A stretch of DNA of 13,683 nucleotides from Mageeibacillus sp. UBA5442 (GCA_002427475.1 DIRG01000028.1:1-13683); one strand, 5' to 3'. Shown: positions 1 to 7,840, numbered from the stretch's first letter. Numbers and translations are program-made. The notes: a model not told the origin generated them from the letters alone.

Positions 1-746
1 TCATATTTCGCTACTGCTTGAACGATGGCGCGGGCGCGCTGCTCAGGATTGTCGGCCTTGAAGACACCGGAACCGACGAAGACACCTTCTGCTCCCAGCT
101 GACGCATCAGGGCAGCGTCGGCAGGAGTGGCTACGCCGCCAGCTGAAAAGTTCAGAACAGGCAACTTTTTGTGATCGTGTACATATTTCACTAGCTCAAA
201 ATCGACCTGCATATCTTTGGCTAAAACGTGTAATTCGTCTTCTCTTGTGGCGGCTACCCTTGCAATGTCAGCCATAATAGTACGCAAATGGTTGACTGCT
301 TGACTGATATCGCCAGTGCCTGCCTCACCTTTGGTGCGGATCATGCTGGCTCCTTCAGCGATGCGGCGCAAGGCCTCTCCCAAGTTGCGAGCTCCGCAGA
401 CAAAAGGTGTCTTAAATTTTTTCTTATCTATATGAAATGTGTGGTCTGCCGGGGTTAACACCTCGGACTCGTCGATGAAATCAACTCCAATAGCCTCCAG
501 AATTTGCGCCTCAACGAAATGGCCGATGCGCACTTTGGCCATCACTGGGATTTCTACCGCCTTCACGATTTCTTCGATCATAGCCGGGTCTGAAGTGCGG
601 GCGACACCACCGTCTTTGCGGATGTCCGCCGGCACGCGCTCCAAGGCCATTACTGCGATTGCGCCTGCAGCTTCAGCGATTTTTGCTTCTTCTACATTGG
701 TGACGTCCATGATGACGCCGCCATATAATTTTTCATAAATATCCAT
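1..746 (-). CDS. pdxS: Pyridoxal 5'-phosphate synthase lyase subunit PdxS (3' end cut by the window)
   Basis: PdxS condenses ribose 5-phosphate, glyceraldehyde 3-phosphate and ammonia (supplied by the glutaminase PdxT) into PLP, in the cytoplasm. About 248 residues are visible and the C-terminal roughly 40-50 lie beyond base 1. The family core is unmistakable: GGVIMDV near the start, ALERVPADIR, the IPVMAKVRIGH strand, IDESEVLTPAD, and EGASMIRTKGE. Residues matching the catalytic Asp24, Lys81 and Lys149 of the B. subtilis enzyme are Asp14, Lys71 and Lys139 here, a constant offset of ten. The N-terminus is therefore about ten residues shorter than usual. The ATG at 744-746 is preceded by a GAGAGGG-like site (about 756-763) and no in-frame start lies just upstream. 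pdxT is expected downstream, off the window. Identification is very secure. Confidence 0.96.
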   Translation of the reverse strand, partial: MDIYEKLYGGVIMDVTNVEEAKIAEAAGAIAVMALERVPADIRKDGGVARTSDPAMIEEIVKAVEIPVMAKVRIGHFVEAQILEAIGVDFIDESEVLTPADHTFHIDKKKFKTPFVCGARNLGEALRRIAEGASMIRTKGEAGTGDISQAVNHLRTIMADIARVAATREDELHVLAKDMQVDFELVKYVHDHKKLPVLNFSAGGVATPADAALMRQLGAEGVFVGSGVFKADNPEQRARAIVQAVAKY

Positions 747-780
747 ATATATATTCCCTCTCGTGAGTTTTTGTACATTT

Positions 781-807
781 ATTTTAAGAGAAATCTGTTG
801 CTGTTAA
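781..807 (-). promoter_or_regulatory. Possible pdxS promoter
   Basis: Read on the minus strand, a TTAACA (-35, bases 802-807) is followed after 15 bp by TAAAAT (-10, bases 781-786). This would start transcription near 774, about 28 nt before the pdxS ATG. The spacer is short, so this is a weak prediction. The inverted repeat GCTGTT/AACAGC (800-823) overlaps the -35 box and could be an operator. Confidence 0.3.
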
Positions 808-883
808 AAGAAGCAGAAACAGCTTATGAAAAGGGTACAGTTAATGTTTATCCTAAATAAGAAGCCATAAGCAAACATTTATG

Positions 884-911
884 TTGCAATTTATACAATA
901 TTTGGTAGAAT
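884..911 (+). promoter_or_regulatory. Probable promoter of the 5'-nucleotidase gene
   Basis: TTGCAA (884-889) and TAGAAT (906-911) are separated by 16 bp, a fair match to a sigma-A promoter. Initiation near 918 would give a leader of about 140 nt that contains the palindromes at 955-999. A second -10-like TACAAT (911-916) overlaps it. Confidence 0.4.
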
Positions 912-970
912 ACAATTACTTCTTGTAGGAAACTATTATTAATCGTGCAAATCAGTGAGTCACAGTCGCC

Positions 971-999
971 AAATGATCAATTTTGTGATCATTTCACAA
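971..999. promoter_or_regulatory. Two overlapping palindromes upstream of the 5'-nucleotidase gene
   Basis: AAATGATCA (971-979) and TGATCATTT (986-994) form a perfect 9-bp inverted repeat around a 6-base spacer. A second perfect repeat, TTGTGA (983-988) with TCACAA (994-999) around 5 bases, shares its left part with the first. The two could not form as hairpins at the same time. They may be an operator or a leader RNA switch lying 59-87 bp before the start codon. The repeats are certain; the function is inferred. Confidence 0.45.
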
Positions 1000-1057
1000 C
1001 CCAAAAAGACATCAAAAAAAATTTAGCTTCACAGACGTTGTGTAGAAAGAGGACATC

Positions 1058-2872
1058 ATGAAACACCGTAGGAGACTATTAGCATTTCTGCTTTCTGTTG
1101 TTATGGTATTTTCGTTTGCAGTAACAGCTTTTGCAGAAACAGAAACAACACTCACTTTTCTTCATTTTAATGACTTGCATGCCAATGTGAAGGAAGATGC
1201 GGGCTCCGGCCAGCTAGGACTGGCAAAGTTTAAAACCTATGCCGATGGGGTTGATCCGGATCTAATTCTAGATGCAGGTGATACTTTGCATGGTACCACC
1301 TTTGCGACCTTGTCCGAAGGTGCTACTATGAGGGAAATGCTCCAAGATGTTGGTGTAGACGTTGCCACTGCGGGCAACCATGACTTTAATTATGGCACCG
1401 ATAGATTGATCGCGTTGAGCAGTGACGGTAATTACCCGATCTTGATCGCCAATTTCAAAAAGACAGCTGACGGAACTTTCCCCTTTGAAAAAAACATGAT
1501 CATTGAAAAGCAGGGAATCAAAATCGGAATATTCGGTTTAGCGACTCCCGAAACAAAGACTGCTTCGAATCCCCTAAATACAGAAGGCTATGAGTTTTTA
1601 GATCCGGTAGCAACAGCTCAAGAGCAAGTAGCTTACCTAGAAGGTCAAGGAGCGGATATTATCATCGCTCTGGTTCACCTTGGTCTGTACGCTTCAAGGC
1701 CGTTGGCAGAAGCGGTAGATAAAATTGATATCATTATCGATGGTCATAGCCACGATACGCTTCCTAATGGAGAAGTGGTAAATGGTGTCCTAATCGCCAC
1801 CGCTGGAAATCATCTAAAGAATATCGGTCGCATAGATGTGGAGTTTAACGCAGCAAAAGCGATAAACGGCAAGACGGCTCAGCTGATTACTTACGAGACA
1901 GCTAGTTCGCTGGAAGCTGATTCTACGATTGCAGCTAAGATTGCGAGTCTTGATGAAGCTAACAAAGGCTTGTTAGACCAAGTCTTAGGCGAAACTCTTG
2001 TTGACCTGGACGGAGAGCGTCAGAATGTTAGGACGGGTGAGACCAATTTAGGTAATCTGATTGCGGATATTATGCTGCTAGAGACAGGGGCTGACGTTGC
2101 CTTAACCAATGGGGGTGGAATCCGTGCCAGTATTCCTCAAGGTGAGATTACAATGGGTCACGTGCTTACCACCTTCCCCTTCACAAATTACCTTGTGAAA
2201 ATAGAAGTCAGCGGCAGCGACATAATTGCAGCACTAGAACATGGCTTAAGGGCCGAACTGGATGAGGACGGTAATTTAGAACAGAATGGCGGCTTTCCAC
2301 AGATTGCCGGTATGCGTGTTGTCTACGACAAGACGCAACCACCTGGCAGCAGGGTTAAGACAGTAACAATAGGCGATGTTCCGCTCGATCCTTCTGCTAT
2401 ATACACATTAGTTACGAATGACTTTATGGCTGCTGGTGGAGACGGCTACACTATGTTTGGCTCAGCTAAGATCTTGTCTGAACATGGACTTCTTTCAGAA
2501 GCTTTAGCCGCATATATTCTAGCTGAAGAGGTAATCAACCCTGTAGTCGACTATCGCCTGCAAGAACTAAGCTCAGTCATTGAACCCACAGAACCAACAG
2601 AACCGTCAGAAACGACAGTTCCTACAGAAACAACAGAACCAACAACAGAACCGACAAGTCCAACAGACACGGATCCTACAGTTACAACTGATCCGACAAC
2701 AGTTCCCACAGTCTCGATCCAACCCACGGTTCCAAGTACATCTACCCAAGAGCTGCCAAAGACGGGAGAATCTCAACCCTTGTTACCGTTAGGCTTTATC
2801 CTATTGCTCGTTGGCGGAACACTAGTCTTAATTCCAATCAGGAGATATCAGCTCAAACGCAAAGAGGAGTAA
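1058..2872 (+). CDS. LPXTG wall-anchored secreted 5'-nucleotidase / metallophosphoesterase
   Basis: This 604-residue protein should hydrolyse nucleotide phosphates outside the cell. Residues 1-26 are a signal peptide (basic start, hydrophobic core, AFA cleavage site). The calcineurin-like metallophosphoesterase domain follows, with FNDLHA (Asp39, His41), DAGD (Asp75), GNHD (106-109), a VHLG motif and GHSHD. The nucleotidase C-terminal domain shows LGNLIAD, TNGGGIRA and NDFMAAGGDGY, the last forming part of the substrate pocket in this family. Residues about 509-563 are a Thr/Pro/Glu-rich wall-spanning linker. The end is a full sortase signal: LPKTG at 566-570, a hydrophobic helix, and a basic tail. 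The ATG has AAAGAGG five bases upstream. A terminator follows, so the gene is probably monocistronic. Wall-anchored homologues such as staphylococcal AdsA make extracellular adenosine; whether the substrate here is AMP, ATP, UDP-sugar or a cyclic nucleotide cannot be told from sequence. Confidence 0.93.
   Translation: MKHRRRLLAFLLSVVMVFSFAVTAFAETETTLTFLHFNDLHANVKEDAGSGQLGLAKFKTYADGVDPDLILDAGDTLHGTTFATLSEGATMREMLQDVGVDVATAGNHDFNYGTDRLIALSSDGNYPILIANFKKTADGTFPFEKNMIIEKQGIKIGIFGLATPETKTASNPLNTEGYEFLDPVATAQEQVAYLEGQGADIIIALVHLGLYASRPLAEAVDKIDIIIDGHSHDTLPNGEVVNGVLIATAGNHLKNIGRIDVEFNAAKAINGKTAQLITYETASSLEADSTIAAKIASLDEANKGLLDQVLGETLVDLDGERQNVRTGETNLGNLIADIMLLETGADVALTNGGGIRASIPQGEITMGHVLTTFPFTNYLVKIEVSGSDIIAALEHGLRAELDEDGNLEQNGGFPQIAGMRVVYDKTQPPGSRVKTVTIGDVPLDPSAIYTLVTNDFMAAGGDGYTMFGSAKILSEHGLLSEALAAYILAEEVINPVVDYRLQELSSVIEPTEPTEPSETTVPTETTEPTTEPTSPTDTDPTVTTDPTTVPTVSIQPTVPSTSTQELPKTGESQPLLPLGFILLLVGGTLVLIPIRRYQLKRKEE
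2582..2746 (+). repeat. Degenerate Thr-Glu-Pro repeat coding for the wall-spanning linker
   Basis: The coding sequence is low-complexity and rich in ACA, CCA, GAA and CCG codons, giving irregular TEP/TTEPT units. It links the enzymatic domains to the LPKTG motif. Such tracts often vary in length between strains. Confidence 0.75.
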
Positions 2873-2893
2873 TCAATAAGCATTACCTGTCCT

Positions 2894-2932
2894 AAAAAAT
2901 GTGGTGGTCAGTCGACCGCCACATTTTTTTTT
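2894..2932 (+). terminator. Rho-independent terminator after the 5'-nucleotidase gene
   Basis: TGTGGTGGTC and GACCGCCACA pair around an AGTC loop (2910-2913) with a single G-U wobble, followed by a run of nine T. An A-run before the stem extends the pairing to about 16 bp and could allow some function in the other direction. It separates the nucleotidase gene from the regulator downstream. Confidence 0.88.
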
Positions 2933-2964
2933 GTTATAGAATAGGTTCGAGGTGAAGAGTTTGC

Positions 2965-4365
2965 ATGCTGTACATTGAATTGGATCCGGAAAAAATTTTA
3001 TATAAACAGATTTATGAGCAGCTCGCTGAGCACATTCGTCAACAGCATCTGGCAGAGGGTAGTAAGTTGCCCGGGATTCGTTCCTTGGCAGATGAACTTG
3101 GTGTCGGTGTTAACACTGTCAATCAGGCTTATCAGCAATTGCTGCTGGAAGGCTATATCGATGCCAAAGAACGCTCCGGCTATTATGTGAAACCGATTGA
3201 TAATCTCCTGATATTGCCGCGAGCCGAAGAAGTTCTTCCTGAGGAAAAGGACGAAGATTATAAATACAATTTTTCCATATCAGGTGTGGATGCAGCTCAT
3301 TTCCCTTACGAAGATTGGCGTCGGGTTTTTCGCAGGACCATTAGCGAGGAGGCGGAGATCTTAGCTCACACACCTCCCAAAGGGCTGTACGAATTGCGAG
3401 AAGAGATTGCCCGATACCTAGGTTCCGCACGCGGTATCGATGTTGATCCGCAACGCATCATAATCTCAACCGGGATTAGCCAGTTGATCGCGCAAGTGGA
3501 GAATATTTTGCCGGAGGAATCTGTCTTTGCTTTCGAAAATCCGGGCTACATGGTCGGCAAAACCTCCTACCTACATGCTTCCAGCAAATATCTCAGTGTG
3601 AACCATTTACATTACGACGCTAAGAGTCGCCAGGTGATCTACTCCGTCGATGTGGAAGCATTGCCGGAGGCAGTGTCGGTACTTCATTTGACACCTTCGC
3701 ATCAATTTCCGTTTGGCGCGCTGATGCCTGTTGATGCCCGCATTGAAATATTGAACTGGGCGGCGAAAGCTGCGGATCGCTATATCATAGAGGACGATTA
3801 TGATTTTGAGTTCCAGTACCGCAGCAGTAAGGTCCCGTCTCTAAAAAGCCTCGATTCGAGCGATCGTGTTATATATATGAGTGGTTTTTCCAAATCGATA
3901 TCCCCGGCCTTGCGCATCAGTTTCATGATTTTGCCGCAGGAGCTTTTGGAAAGATACGAGACCCACTACAGTAGCGAATGTCCGGTTTCAGGGTTTGTCC
4001 AACGAGCCCTTTGTGAATTCATCAGAAACGGATCTTTCGAGCGCCATGTCAACCGTATGCGCACATTATATGCAGGAAAGCACGAAGTTCTGCTCAGACT
4101 CTTGGCTGAGCTTGGTTTTGAGGTTTTTAATTATCAATCCGGTACTTCCCTGGTAATTAGGGTGGAAGAACCGGTGACGGAAGCAAAGCTGCAGGCTCTG
4201 CGCCAGGCAGGTATAGCCATCAACTCTGTCGCTGATTTCTGTCAGAAGGGCAGTCGGGAAGAAGCTGCCATGCGCAATTATGTTATTATCGGTTTCGCAG
4301 GTGCTAGTAAAGAAGAGCTGAGAGAAGGTTTAGAGCTTTTTGCTGAAATTATTAGAGCTGAGTAA
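2965..4365 (+). CDS. MocR/GabR/PdxR-type transcriptional regulator (GntR winged helix plus aminotransferase-like domain)
   Basis: The 466-residue protein has the MocR two-domain layout. Residues about 5-75 are a GntR winged helix-turn-helix (LYKQIYEQLAEHI, then KLPGIRSLADELGVGVNTV and EGYIDAKERSGYYV). Residues about 110-466 are a fold-type I aminotransferase-like domain that should bind PLP. It carries the cofactor Asp region EDDYDFEF (276-282) and the Schiff-base Lys310 in SGFSKS, so PLP binding appears intact. Such proteins act as PLP- or PLP-adduct-sensing regulators and do not usually have catalytic roles. The ATG has a GAGGTGA site nine bases upstream. The glycerate kinase gene follows after 40 bp and may be co-transcribed. 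pdxS lies 2.2 kb to the left in the opposite direction, which makes a PdxR-like role plausible, but GABA, taurine or other regulons are equally possible on sequence alone. Confidence 0.9.
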   Translation: MLYIELDPEKILYKQIYEQLAEHIRQQHLAEGSKLPGIRSLADELGVGVNTVNQAYQQLLLEGYIDAKERSGYYVKPIDNLLILPRAEEVLPEEKDEDYKYNFSISGVDAAHFPYEDWRRVFRRTISEEAEILAHTPPKGLYELREEIARYLGSARGIDVDPQRIIISTGISQLIAQVENILPEESVFAFENPGYMVGKTSYLHASSKYLSVNHLHYDAKSRQVIYSVDVEALPEAVSVLHLTPSHQFPFGALMPVDARIEILNWAAKAADRYIIEDDYDFEFQYRSSKVPSLKSLDSSDRVIYMSGFSKSISPALRISFMILPQELLERYETHYSSECPVSGFVQRALCEFIRNGSFERHVNRMRTLYAGKHEVLLRLLAELGFEVFNYQSGTSLVIRVEEPVTEAKLQALRQAGIAINSVADFCQKGSREEAAMRNYVIIGFAGASKEELREGLELFAEIIRAE

Positions 4366-4405
4366 CGGCAGCTCGATGCTGTTGTAGAAGAGGAAGGATA
4401 TTTTT

Positions 4406-5545
4406 GTGAAGATACTTATAGCCAGTGATTCCTTTAAAGGGAGCGCCAGCTCGTTAGAGGTGGCGGATTCCATTTCTGCGGGTATGAAATCTCTCAGACC
4501 TGACCTGGAAGTGTTGAGATTGCCCGTGGCAGATGGCGGCGAGGGCACCAGTGAGGTTTTAGTGGAAGCCTTGGGAGCGAAACGTGTCAGCGTGAACGTA
4601 CACGATCCTCTGGGGCGGGAGATTAGAGCTGACTACACTCTCCGAGGCAACTTAGCCGTCATTGATATGGCAGCGGCTTCGGGTCTGGTTCTGCTCTCCA
4701 CGGACGAATTGGATCCGTATAAAGCTTCCACCTATGGCACTGGAGAAATGATTCTTGATGCTGTCTCCAAGGGTGCCACAGAAATTTATATCGGGCTGGG
4801 CGGCAGTGCCACCAACGACGGGGGCATCGGTATGGCTCAAGCATTAGGTGTCAGAGCTCTGACGGAAGCGGGCACGAATATTGGGCCCGGTGCGGCGGGG
4901 CTGGCCGAGCTGCACAGCCTAGATCTATCCGGCCTTGATTCACGTTTGAAAAAGCTTAAGTTCTACGCAGTCTGCGACGTCACAAATCCCTTAAGCGGAC
5001 CCGACGGTGCAGCCTATGTGTATGCAAGACAAAAGGGCGCTAAGGCAGATCAGCTCGCAGACCTGGACCGGATCTTGCAACGCTATGGACAGATTTTGGA
5101 ACAAAGCAGCGGTCGGAAAGTTGTAGATCTATCAGGTGCCGGTGCTGCCGGCGGGATGGGCGCAGCCCTATTTGCATTTCTGGGCGCTGAAGCAAAAAAC
5201 GGAATTAACACAGTACTCGATTTGCTGAGTTTTGATGAGCACGCCGAAGGAGCTGATCTCCTGATCACAGGTGAAGGCAAAATGGATAATTCCAGCCTCT
5301 CCGGAAAGACTGCTATCGGAATTGCTCGACGAGCAAAAAAGCTTGGAATTCCGCTAATCGCAGTTGTCGGCAGCTGTGAGCTCAACCTTGATTCTGTTTA
5401 TACAGAAGGAATTGACCTCGTTCTTCCGATTGTAAATGGACCGATGAGCTTAGAAAAAGCGCTAGAAAATGTTGGCCCGCTCCTTTTCGAAAGCGGCAAA
5501 AGGATTGTACGGATATTAGAACTCTGCAACCGACGAGCGAGGTAG
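4406..5545 (+). CDS. glxK: Glycerate kinase, class I (GlxK/GarK family)
   Basis: The enzyme phosphorylates D-glycerate with ATP, to 2-phosphoglycerate in characterised GarK/GlxK members, feeding lower glycolysis. The 379-residue length is typical. Family motifs are present: ASDSFKGS (6-13), VADGGEGT (41-48), GLGGSATNDGG (130-140), AVCDVTNPL, and TGEGKMD near the C-terminus. The start is GTG at 4406, supported by AGGAAGG (4391-4397) eight bases upstream. It lies 40 bp after the MocR-type regulator with no terminator between, so they probably form an operon. It converges on the MFS gene with only 24 bp between stop codons, and no convincing terminator is visible there. The symbol is by family; no other glycerate or glyoxylate gene is nearby. 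Confidence 0.92.
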   Translation: MKILIASDSFKGSASSLEVADSISAGMKSLRPDLEVLRLPVADGGEGTSEVLVEALGAKRVSVNVHDPLGREIRADYTLRGNLAVIDMAAASGLVLLSTDELDPYKASTYGTGEMILDAVSKGATEIYIGLGGSATNDGGIGMAQALGVRALTEAGTNIGPGAAGLAELHSLDLSGLDSRLKKLKFYAVCDVTNPLSGPDGAAYVYARQKGAKADQLADLDRILQRYGQILEQSSGRKVVDLSGAGAAGGMGAALFAFLGAEAKNGINTVLDLLSFDEHAEGADLLITGEGKMDNSSLSGKTAIGIARRAKKLGIPLIAVVGSCELNLDSVYTEGIDLVLPIVNGPMSLEKALENVGPLLFESGKRIVRILELCNRRAR

Positions 5546-5569
5546 ATTGTCCCTCTGCAAGTTGTTTTC

Positions 5570-6778
5570 TCAACTCTGAATCGCTGCCCGATCCGGCAGC
5601 TTCCAAGCCATCAGCCCAACTGCCAGCAAGCCGATGAATCCGGCGACAAGAAAGGCTGAGGAGAGAGTAGATACATCAGCGATGGCTCCTGTAAGTGTAG
5701 GCCCGGCTACCATACCGATTCCGTATGCTGCTTGATAGAAACCGACTGCAGTAGACCTGCGTTCAGCAGGCATGTGACTGGTTGCAGCATCCATGAAATA
5801 TGTCATCTGAGTGGCAGAAACCAGACCTAGAAGAAACATAATAATAACTAAGGACATATAGCTCTGTGCCAAAGGTATAGCAAAGAGCAAAAAGGCGTTG
5901 ATCAACATACTTACAAGAAGTATCTGTTTTGGCCGAAAATAGCGCAGCAAAATCCTACTCACCAAAACAATTGCAATAAAACGAGCGATGGTGTTAATTG
6001 TGACCATGATACTTATTTGCGAGGCCGACACGCCGTGGTTGGACGCATATTGCGGTACGAAGCCCTGTGCACTGGAGTAGGTAAGAAACTGTGAGACCGC
6101 AGCGAAGATGGAACCCCAGATCAATCCTTGGTTTTTGATACTGAGCTTTAATCCTTCGAGTACAGACTTTGCAGTTGCCACTTCCTCGTTCGGCGCCAAT
6201 TTATCTTCAGGCAAGAAAAAACAAAGCACAAGCCCCATTCCTGCGAAGATAGCTCCGAGCCCGAAACCACTCTGATAGCCCAAGCGCGCAATTACCTGAC
6301 CACCGATGAAAGTAGCGATAATCGTACCTCCACTATTGACAAGGCCCAGATGGCTGACCGCTGCCGTACTGTTTTCAACATTATAATTCATATATAGTGC
6401 GGACATCTGCACCCAGAAAGCCGCAGCCACTCCGCCTAAGGCTCGGAAGATGAAAATCAAAAAGATTTCCTGCGTCAACATCAGACCTAGGACACTGATG
6501 AGTGCGGAAGCCAACCCTGCGATTACGAAAACCTTCTTTTTTTGCAAAAAATCAGACCAAATACCAAGCGGCAACCTAAGAATCATTTGCGTGAAACCAT
6601 AGCCACCCAGAATAAGACCCGCCTGAGTTAAGCTTGCGCCAACATCTTCAAGATACGGAGTCAGGAGAGAAGGATATGTGTAAAGCCCCATCCAGAAGAG
6701 AGTCGCAATAACAAGTAGTAGGCGGCCCTTATTTCGAAAGCGCCAATCATCGAGACGAGAGATGGTGTCAATATTCAT
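5570..6778 (-). CDS. Major facilitator superfamily transporter, substrate unknown
   Basis: This 402-residue integral membrane protein has about twelve hydrophobic segments, the first starting near residue 19 (RLLLVIATLFWMGLYTYPSL). A central charged loop near residues 190-205 (PEDKLAPNEE) separates the two six-helix halves. An MFS motif A variant, LPLGIWSDFLQKKK, lies in the loop after the second helix. It is most likely a proton-coupled exporter or a sugar/organic-acid porter; the sequence does not reveal which. The ATG at 6776-6778 has a perfect TAAGGAGG (6786-6793) seven bases upstream. A TATAAT box on the minus strand (6806-6811) could be its -10 element, though no clear -35 is present. 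CATAC-AG-GTATG (6819-6830) is a small palindrome just upstream of that box. Confidence 0.88.
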   Translation of the reverse strand: MNIDTISRLDDWRFRNKGRLLLVIATLFWMGLYTYPSLLTPYLEDVGASLTQAGLILGGYGFTQMILRLPLGIWSDFLQKKKVFVIAGLASALISVLGLMLTQEIFLIFIFRALGGVAAAFWVQMSALYMNYNVENSTAAVSHLGLVNSGGTIIATFIGGQVIARLGYQSGFGLGAIFAGMGLVLCFFLPEDKLAPNEEVATAKSVLEGLKLSIKNQGLIWGSIFAAVSQFLTYSSAQGFVPQYASNHGVSASQISIMVTINTIARFIAIVLVSRILLRYFRPKQILLVSMLINAFLLFAIPLAQSYMSLVIIMFLLGLVSATQMTYFMDAATSHMPAERRSTAVGFYQAAYGIGMVAGPTLTGAIADVSTLSSAFLVAGFIGLLAVGLMAWKLPDRAAIQS

Positions 6779-6872
6779 TCCTTTGCCTCCTTAGCTGTAA
6801 AAGGTATTATAGACTAAGCATACAGGTATGATTGTGACCGAATTTTATAAAAACATTGTATAGGTATTGTGG

Positions 6873-7706
6873 ATGAACATTGATGAGCTGAAGAAAAAGG
6901 TTGAAGAGAAAGAGAGCGATCTCGCGGAACTGCGCGAGCGCTGGAATAGACGCGCGGCCGGCTTCCCGGCACTGCCGGAGGAGAAGCAGATAAACAGTTT
7001 CTCCTACCTAGATCAGTTCATGACACTGCAGGATGCTCACATGCTAGATGTAGGTTGCGGATCCGGGCGCTATCTTTTGCTAGCTCTAGAGGCCGGTGCA
7101 GAGAAAGTTGTCGGTGTAGAAATCGCCGACAAGATGTTGGAAAAAGCCGAGCAAAGTTTAACAGCCGCTTCTTGGCCCCAAAATAAGTACGAGCTCGTCC
7201 GTTCCTCCTGGGAGGAAATCGACCTGGCTGAACGAGGCTGGATCAAACAATTTGATCTGGTCATGGCACTCAAGACTCCCGCTCTCAACTCAGTAGCCAA
7301 CGTGAAGAAAATGCTGACAGCTTCCCGCGCAGGCTTCTTCTTCTCTAATCACTTGCAGCGAATTGAACCATTGTTTCAGAAACTCTACGCCAAGGTTCAT
7401 GGTTACGAGAAAGCTTTCGGCAATGAACACGCACACGTACTGGCGGAACTCCTTGAAGCTTGGGGTTATGAACCGCAGACGCATATTTTTGAAATTGTAG
7501 ATATCCGCGATGAGCCCATCGCGGATCTCCTGATACGCTACGGCGATTGGATTTTCAAGGATTTCCCCAGCGAAGAAGAGAGAGAATGGCTGCGACAAGA
7601 ACTGCTACAGCTCAGTCTTGACGGCGTGACTGTGAATCATAGCGCTACTACTACCGAAGCATTGACCTATGTGGATGTTAGAGCGGTGGATGTAGAAAGT
7701 CTTTAA
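6873..7706 (+). CDS. Class I SAM-dependent methyltransferase, substrate unknown
   Basis: The 277-residue protein has a Rossmann-type methyltransferase core. Motif I is LDVGCGSG at residues 58-65, followed by the acidic strand end VVGVEIADKM that contacts the SAM ribose. An N-terminal helical segment rich in Glu/Lys (about 1-25) precedes it, and about 100 residues of C-terminal extension follow. A TTG six bases upstream is in frame, but the AGGT site (6862-6865) is too close to it and lies eight bases from the ATG at 6873, so ATG is chosen. The gene diverges from the MFS transporter across 94 bp and converges on the tRNA gene. The acceptor (small molecule, cofactor, RNA or protein) cannot be told. 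Confidence 0.85.
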   Translation: MNIDELKKKVEEKESDLAELRERWNRRAAGFPALPEEKQINSFSYLDQFMTLQDAHMLDVGCGSGRYLLLALEAGAEKVVGVEIADKMLEKAEQSLTAASWPQNKYELVRSSWEEIDLAERGWIKQFDLVMALKTPALNSVANVKKMLTASRAGFFFSNHLQRIEPLFQKLYAKVHGYEKAFGNEHAHVLAELLEAWGYEPQTHIFEIVDIRDEPIADLLIRYGDWIFKDFPSEEEREWLRQELLQLSLDGVTVNHSATTTEALTYVDVRAVDVESL

Positions 7707-7741
7707 AAACAAAAACCCCCGAAACCTTGTCGTTTCAGGGG
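7705..7741 (-). terminator. Rho-independent terminator after tRNA-Arg, weaker in the other direction
   Basis: On the minus strand CCCCTGAAAC (7732-7741) pairs with GTTTCGGGGG (7716-7725) over ten base pairs, with one U-G wobble and a six-base loop. TTTTTGTTTTT follows. On the plus strand the same hairpin has a C-A mismatch and only CTTTCTTT after it. It therefore mainly ends the tRNA/operon transcript but may also serve the methyltransferase gene. Confidence 0.85.
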
Positions 7742-7750
7742 CTTTCTTTA

Positions 7751-7827
<77 letters not shown>

Positions 7828-7840
7828 ATGCAGCTTTAAT

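Larger units (their letters stand above)
747..1057. promoter_or_regulatory. 311-bp divergent intergenic region between pdxS and the 5'-nucleotidase gene
   Basis: No gene is seen here. The AT-rich stretch holds the promoters of both divergent genes and several inverted repeats. Next to pdxS, GCTGTT (800-805) pairs with AACAGC (818-823). In the middle, AATGTTT (843-849) pairs with AAACATT (873-879). Next to the nucleotidase there is GTGAGTCAC (955-963), and then a strong pair of overlapping palindromes (971-999, listed separately). No known riboswitch class was recognised. Confidence 0.6.

Noticed and set aside
439..738. Plus-strand open frame opposite pdxS
   Set aside because: It is antisense to strongly conserved pdxS codons and its Ser/Thr/Ala-rich product has no recognisable motif.
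983..999. CRP/FNR binding site
   Set aside because: TTGTGA and TCACAA match the half-sites, but the gap is 5 bases rather than the 6 expected, and no CRP-family gene is nearby.
2580..2792. Gln/Asn/Arg-rich frame inside the nucleotidase linker
   Set aside because: It is a frame-shifted reading of the TEP repeat with no ribosome binding site.
5560..5575. Shared terminator between glycerate kinase and the MFS gene
   Set aside because: AGTTG-6-CAACT has only five pairs and no T-run, and it overlaps the MFS stop codon.
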